Shown: positions 60,293 to 64,000 of the stretch, piece by piece
Layout: every line of letters begins with the position of its first letter
Numbering within the stretch: position 1 is the stretch's first letter
NCBI GenBank assembly: GCA_938005315.1
Contig: CALLOB010000005.1
Location: 83,413-147,412 of the forward strand
DNA length: 64,000 nt
Reading direction: 5' to 3'
Origin: an uncultured Phycisphaerae bacterium
Lineage (GTDB): Bacteria; Planctomycetota; Phycisphaerae; UBA1845; PWPN01
Position numbers and translations under genes: made by a program
Notes under the pieces: model-generated
Databases searched by the model: none
Told to the model about the DNA's origin: nothing
The model's input: only the letters and a program-made list of their open reading frames with translations

Positions 60293-61324
60293 TCAGAAGG
60301 GCGCGACCGGCTCGCCGCCGGCCGCCGCGCTGCGAGCCTCGGCCAGGGCGACGGCCACCGCGTCGCGGCTTTCCTGCGGCGTCGAAGCCCGCGGCGCCTC
60401 GCCGCGTTCGATACAGGACAGGAAGTACTCGATCTCGCCGAAATAGCCGTCGTCCGGCCCAAGGGCCGGCACCAGCGGCTCCTGGCCGGTCCTGTAGACC
60501 GTCAGCGGCCGACCGCTGTTGAGATCCCAGCATACCGAAGCCTGCTCGAAAGCCGCGGTGAAACCCATGTTGAAGCCGAAACCGGCGTGCAGGTCCCAGA
60601 AGCCCTCAAGCTGCAGCACGACATCCTGGCGGACCGTCCAGGAGGCGTGAATCCGGTCCAGGCTTCCCGCGGCGCGCCGATAGCCCCGGGCGCAGACGGC
60701 CTGCGGTCGGCCGAACAGCGAAAGCGCAAAATCGACGTCGTGAACGTGCAGGTCCAGTACCGCCCCGCCGGAGAGCTCCGGGCGCAGCAGCCAGTTGTTC
60801 AGCGAGTAGTCGGGGGTCTGCGACTGACGGCGCAGGTGCAGGGCCCGCAGCGGCCCGAACCGCCCGTCGGTGAAGGCCTCCCGCAGGTAGACGTACTCGG
60901 GCCAGAAACGGATGCACTGGGCGATCATGAAGCGGCCGGCGGCCCGCGATGCGGCCTCCAGCATGGCGTCGCAGTCGGCCAGCGTCAGGGCCATGGGCTT
61001 CTCGCACAGCACGTGCCGGCCGGCCTGCAGGGCGGCAACGGCGATCTCGCGGTGCAGCGGCGTCGGCACGCAGATGTCGATCAGATCGACGTCCGGGTCG
61101 GCCACCACCTCGCGCCAGTCGGTGCAGGGGCGGATGTCGCCCAGGTCGCGGCGCGTCCCCTGCCTGTCGCCCAGGTTGCCGCCCACGCCCGACCAGTCGC
61201 CGGCGCGGCGGGCGGCGTCCTGGTCGCACAGCACCGTGACCTTCGCGCGCTGCCCCAGCCGGGCGTACTGATTGAAGTGGTTGCGTCCGATGAAACCGGC
61301 GCCGATCAGTCCGACTCGAATCAT
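60293..61324 (-). CDS. Gfo/Idh/MocA oxidoreductase, cytoplasmic (paralog 6)
   Basis: A 343-residue oxidoreductase without leader: VGLIGAGFIGRNHFNQY (NAD(P) loop), DICVPTPLHREIAVAALQAG and CEKPMALTLADCDAM (EKP active site), then GGAVLDLHVHDVDFALSLFG with the catalytic His. Length and motifs are canonical, so it should be an active sugar or polyol dehydrogenase. It converges with the HMA gene and diverges from the ECF sigma gene. The substrate is unknown. Confidence 0.9.
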   Translation of the reverse strand: MIRVGLIGAGFIGRNHFNQYARLGQRAKVTVLCDQDAARRAGDWSGVGGNLGDRQGTRRDLGDIRPCTDWREVVADPDVDLIDICVPTPLHREIAVAALQAGRHVLCEKPMALTLADCDAMLEAASRAAGRFMIAQCIRFWPEYVYLREAFTDGRFGPLRALHLRRQSQTPDYSLNNWLLRPELSGGAVLDLHVHDVDFALSLFGRPQAVCARGYRRAAGSLDRIHASWTVRQDVVLQLEGFWDLHAGFGFNMGFTAAFEQASVCWDLNSGRPLTVYRTGQEPLVPALGPDDGYFGEIEYFLSCIERGEAPRASTPQESRDAVAVALAEARSAAAGGEPVAPF

Positions 61325-61504
61325 GCCCGCTCCCTCGTCCGCCCCACCCGTGCCGGGCCGGGCCTCCGATTGGCGATCGTCTGTCGCGGCTCGTGCCTCC
61401 GCTCCTCCAGCCCTCCAGCCCTGCGCGGGTCGCGTCGCCGGGCTGGCGGCATCCTAAGCCTCCCCGGCCCTCGCGTCCACGAGCCGCGGTCGCAGCTTCG
61501 AGGA

Positions 61505-61533
61505 TTGCCTCAGCGATCTCCGGCAGGTACGAT
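61505..61533 (+). promoter_or_regulatory. Promoter of the sigma factor/kinase pair
   Basis: TTGCCT (61505-61510), 17 bp, TACGAT (61528-61533). The start is predicted near 61540, and GGAGGA at 61551-61556 then serves the TTG at 61566. The housekeeping-type sequence suggests the pair is not under its own ECF sigma alone. Confidence 0.55.
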
Positions 61534-61565
61534 GAGAACGACGTAACCGCCGGAGGAAAGAGGGC

Positions 61566-62174
61566 TTGCACACCACTCAGACCAGCCTGCTGTGGGCCGT
61601 GCGCGATCCGGCCGACCGTGAAGCCTGGATCAGCTTCTACCGGATCTACGCGCCGATGATCCGGCAGTTCGCCCGCCGCATGGGACTCAGCGAGGCCGAC
61701 AGTGAAGACGTGCTCCAGGAGGTGATGGTCCTGGCCCACCGGTCGCTGCGCGACGGCGGCTACGACCCGGCCCGCGGGCGGTTCCGCAACTGGCTGTACG
61801 GCATCGCCCGCAACCGGTCGCTGATGGCGCTGCGGGCCCGGCGGCGGCGGACGCGAGTCCAGTGCACCGCGTGCGGGGACGGCCCGGACGTGCTGGGGCA
61901 GATCGAGGATCCCGCCGGCGACCAGGCCGCCGCGGAGATCTGGCGGCAGGAATGGCGTTACGCCCTCCTGGGCGCGGCCCTGGAGCACGTGCGAGCCGAG
62001 GTGGGCGGCAAGACGTTCGAGGCCTTCGTGGATCACGCCATCCACCGCGTGCCCGTCGAGACGGTCGCGGCTCGCCTGGGCATCGCTCCCTCCAGCGTCT
62101 ATGTCTACAAAGGGCGGGTGCTCGAGGCCATCCGCGAGTGGTTAGCCCGTTTCGAGGACGTCCCCGACGAATAG
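61566..62174 (+). CDS. ECF-type RNA polymerase sigma factor
   Basis: A 202-residue sigma factor of the extracytoplasmic-function group found in planctomycetes. Region 2 has AWISFYRIYAPMIRQFARRM, EADSEDVLQEVMVLAHRSL and RGRFRNWLYGIARNRSLMAL. Region 4 has VPVETVAARLGIAPSSVYVYKGRVLEAI with the helix-turn-helix. The linker contains CTACGDGP, two Cys close together. TTG 61566 follows GGAGGAAAG. The kinase gene begins one base after its stop, so the two are surely cotranscribed; no anti-sigma gene is present. Confidence 0.9.
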   Translation: MHTTQTSLLWAVRDPADREAWISFYRIYAPMIRQFARRMGLSEADSEDVLQEVMVLAHRSLRDGGYDPARGRFRNWLYGIARNRSLMALRARRRRTRVQCTACGDGPDVLGQIEDPAGDQAAAEIWRQEWRYALLGAALEHVRAEVGGKTFEAFVDHAIHRVPVETVAARLGIAPSSVYVYKGRVLEAIREWLARFEDVPDE

Positions 62175-62175
62175 G

Positions 62176-63762
62176 TTGCGCGTGACGCCCGAACCCGATC
62201 CCACCCCTGCCGGTTCCGCCGACCCGCCGCCCCCGGAGGTTCACCCTCCGCCCGGTGCGGAACAGGCCGGAGTCGAATCGCCCGAGGACGCGGCCCTGCT
62301 GGAAGACCTGCGGACGGTGCTGCTGCGGGAGGCGACCACGACAACGCGGGCGGATCGTCAAACCGAACTGCCGTGCGGAAGCCGGTTCGGCGGATACATC
62401 GTGGGACGACTGATCGGCGAGGGCGGCATGGCCCGGGTGTACGCCGCCCGGGACCCACTCAGCGACAAGCCGGCGGCGCTGAAGGTCCTCAAGCCCGAGT
62501 ACCTGGCCAGCCGGGAAATGCTCGAGCGTTTCTGGCGCGAGGCCGGCAGCATGGCCCGCATCCGGCACGACAACGTCGTCGGCATCCTGGGGTTCCCGCA
62601 GGAAGGCGACATCCGGGCGATCGCCATGGAACTGCTGGCCGGTCGGAGCCTGCGTCACCATCTCGATGCCGCCCGGCTGGAGGGACGACCCATGCCCATC
62701 GCCCGGGCGGTGACCTGGGCGATCCAGGCGGCCAGAGGACTGGCGGCGGCCCACGCCGTCGGCATGGTCCACCGCGACGTGAAGCCCTCCAACCTGCTGT
62801 TCGACGACGCCGGCACGCTCAAGGTGGCCGACTTCGGGGCCATCCTGCTGATGGAGGGGGCCACCTGGCTGACCGGCGTGGGCAAGCAGATCGGTACGCC
62901 GGCCTACATGAGCCCAGAACAGTGCCGCGGCGAGCGGGTCACGCCGGCCAGCGACGTTTACTCGCTGGGGGCCACGCTGTTCGAGATGGTCACCGGCCGG
63001 CTGCCGTTCGAGGTGGAGGAAGCCAGCCCGCTGGCGGTCATGCTCAAGCACATCTCCGAGCCGGCGCCGGATCCGCGGACCTGGCGCGAGGATCTGCCGC
63101 GCTGGCTGGCGACGCTGATCTCCCGCTGCCTGAGCAAGGATCCCCAGAGTCGGTATCCCGAGTGCGGGGCCCTGGCCGATGCCCTCCAGGCTGGCGCCGG
63201 CGGCGTTCCCGCCGAGGAGGAGTCGATCGCCTCTTCACCCGACCTGATCGACACCGAGACGGTGCGCCGCCGGCTGGCCGAACTGTCGCACCGGGCGATC
63301 ATCTGCTGGGCCTGCCGCTGCGCCCGGCGGGTGCAGGCCCTCAACGAGGATCCGCGCCTTGAACGGGCGCTGGCGATAGCCGAATCCGCCGCCGGCGATG
63401 CCGATGCCGACGGCACGCCGGAGTCGATCGGACGCATGATGCGGCGCATCCAGACGCTGCGCGGCGAGTCGCTCGACGCCGCCTACGCCGCCGCCGACGG
63501 CCTGGCCTCGCCCGCGGCCGTCGAGGCCGCCAAGGCCGCGGCCGCCGCTGCATCCTGCGCCGCGGCCCGATGCATCGAGGACGCGGCCGCCGATGCCGCC
63601 TTCGCCGCTCGCCGGGCAGTCAGCGCTCTGCACCTGGCCGGCCGGTCGGTTCGGGCCTTCTGGGCGGCGGCCCGCAAGGACTACCGCCGCCTGCGCGAGT
63701 TCTCCGCCGGCCAGACCGGCACCGTCGGCACGCCCATTCCCCCGGACCTGCTGGACGACTGA
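62176..63762 (+). CDS. Soluble Ser/Thr protein kinase linked to the ECF sigma factor
   Basis: This 528-residue Hanks-type kinase has a Pro-rich N-terminus, then Gly loop GEGGMARVY (81-89), Lys103, HRDVKPSN (199-206), DFG (219-221) and SPE (246-248), all intact. The kinase domain ends near 345. The C-terminal part has no transmembrane helix, unlike PknB. It contains a helix with Cys-rich IICWACRCARRVQALNE and a long Ala-rich segment (SPAAVEAAKAAAAAASCAAA). TTG 62176 or GTG 62182 is the start, directly after the sigma factor stop. It probably phosphorylates the sigma factor or a partner to control it. Confidence 0.9.
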   Translation: MRVTPEPDPTPAGSADPPPPEVHPPPGAEQAGVESPEDAALLEDLRTVLLREATTTTRADRQTELPCGSRFGGYIVGRLIGEGGMARVYAARDPLSDKPAALKVLKPEYLASREMLERFWREAGSMARIRHDNVVGILGFPQEGDIRAIAMELLAGRSLRHHLDAARLEGRPMPIARAVTWAIQAARGLAAAHAVGMVHRDVKPSNLLFDDAGTLKVADFGAILLMEGATWLTGVGKQIGTPAYMSPEQCRGERVTPASDVYSLGATLFEMVTGRLPFEVEEASPLAVMLKHISEPAPDPRTWREDLPRWLATLISRCLSKDPQSRYPECGALADALQAGAGGVPAEEESIASSPDLIDTETVRRRLAELSHRAIICWACRCARRVQALNEDPRLERALAIAESAAGDADADGTPESIGRMMRRIQTLRGESLDAAYAAADGLASPAAVEAAKAAAAAASCAAARCIEDAAADAAFAARRAVSALHLAGRSVRAFWAAARKDYRRLREFSAGQTGTVGTPIPPDLLDD

Positions 63763-64000
63763 AACTTCCAACGCCCGCCCAGGCGTGAACGATGCGGACT
63801 TACGACGGCTTGCCTTGGGCCATCGATCCGGGCGGAATCGGAGACTTCCTCTTCCGCAGCCGGCAACGGTGAAACCGTGCGGAGGGTCGTTTCACACATG
63901 TTGCGGACTGCTTCGATGCCTTGCGGGGTTTTGGAGGCGACCGCATGGGTGCCGTGGCCGTGTCCGGCTTTGCCGACGGCTTTGAGCGACAGGCAGCCGC
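63681..64000 (-). other. Right-edge region with a weak, open minus-strand frame
   Basis: After the kinase stop (63762) about 238 bp remain. A minus-strand frame is open to the right edge and ends at 63681 inside the kinase 3' end. Its readable part includes GHGHGTHAVASKTPQGIEAV and RNMCETTLRTVSPLPAAEEE. Third-position GC is low for this genome and the overlap with the kinase is odd. It may be a real truncated gene or chance. Confidence 0.2.

Noticed and set aside
63681-64000. GHGTH string on the minus strand suggesting a subtilase.
   Set aside because: The context around the His does not fit subtilases, no catalytic Ser could follow before the stop, and codon use is poor.

Overview
The window is very GC-rich DNA (about 70% by eye) with tightly packed genes on both strands. 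The gene content points to a planctomycete, most likely of the Phycisphaerae type. The evidence is: six Gfo/Idh/MocA oxidoreductases, three with Tat-type leaders and the TPDHWH motif; an ECF sigma factor abutting a Ser/Thr kinase; many lipoproteins and very large secreted carbohydrate-active-like proteins; a free-standing release-factor-like protein; and degraded secreted-protein genes. No rRNA, tRNA, insertion sequence, phage gene or CRISPR array was seen.

Layout. 1-8527: surface polysaccharide block (GT4 glycosyltransferase cut by the left edge, CapK/PaaK-like ligase, ArnT-type membrane transferase, methyltransferase, lipoprotein, polyprenyl glycosylphosphotransferase, SGNH hydrolase). 8775-17619: two Gfo/Idh/MocA proteins, an RMD1/YagE protein, a duplicated SagB-type nitroreductase, a membrane protein that may be a dead M50-like protease, an AlkP-like lipoprotein and a pseudopilin. 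17623-20220: operon of three exported proteins. 20668-23550: diguanylate cyclase response regulator, an orphan fliM and a membrane-anchored thioredoxin. 23744-32210: leftward block of HEAT-repeat protein, Gfo/Idh/MocA, acyl-CoA-reductase-like SDR, membrane glycosyltransferase, phosphodiesterase lipoprotein and a second Gfo/Idh/MocA; the last three are translationally coupled. 32346-33023: a broken secreted-protein gene. 33313-40955: three large secreted glycosidase-like proteins. 41011-50050: tsaB, Gfo/Idh/MocA, family 4 uracil-DNA glycosylase, a small unknown protein with a strong promoter, a second broken gene (FG-GAP type), a PhoB/PhoR-like two-component system, a YhcH/YiaL protein and phosphofructokinase. 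50244-53867: giant alpha-glucuronidase-like protein with a LamG-like C-terminus. 53996-57622: release-factor-like gene, then rpsP-trmD-rplS-yraN-tatD in transcription order, without rimM. 57959-63762: Ser/Arg-rich exported protein, radical SAM/SPASM protein, single-cysteine HMA protein, the sixth Gfo/Idh/MocA, and the ECF sigma/kinase pair.

How it fits together. Most of the content serves the cell envelope and polysaccharides: building and exporting glycans (1-8527, 27260-29218), breaking them down outside the cytoplasm (33313-40955, 50244-53867) and oxidising the released sugars (the Gfo/Idh/MocA set, YhcH/YiaL, PFK). A core translation/tRNA-modification operon and signalling genes are interspersed.

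The most novel signal is non-coding. At 54733-54896 on the + strand a near-consensus promoter (TTGCAC-N17-TATGAT) is followed about 80 nt after its predicted start by a perfect 10-bp GC hairpin and a T5 tract, with no credible ORF between. This is a candidate small RNA of about 130 nt whose terminator loop holds CCTCCCCC, an anti-Shine-Dalgarno-like sequence. Other signals are a strong minus-strand terminator at 20490-20516 with no gene feeding it, an 11-bp long-range inverted repeat before fliM, and two secreted-protein genes each broken by a one-base frameshift at a C-rich run.
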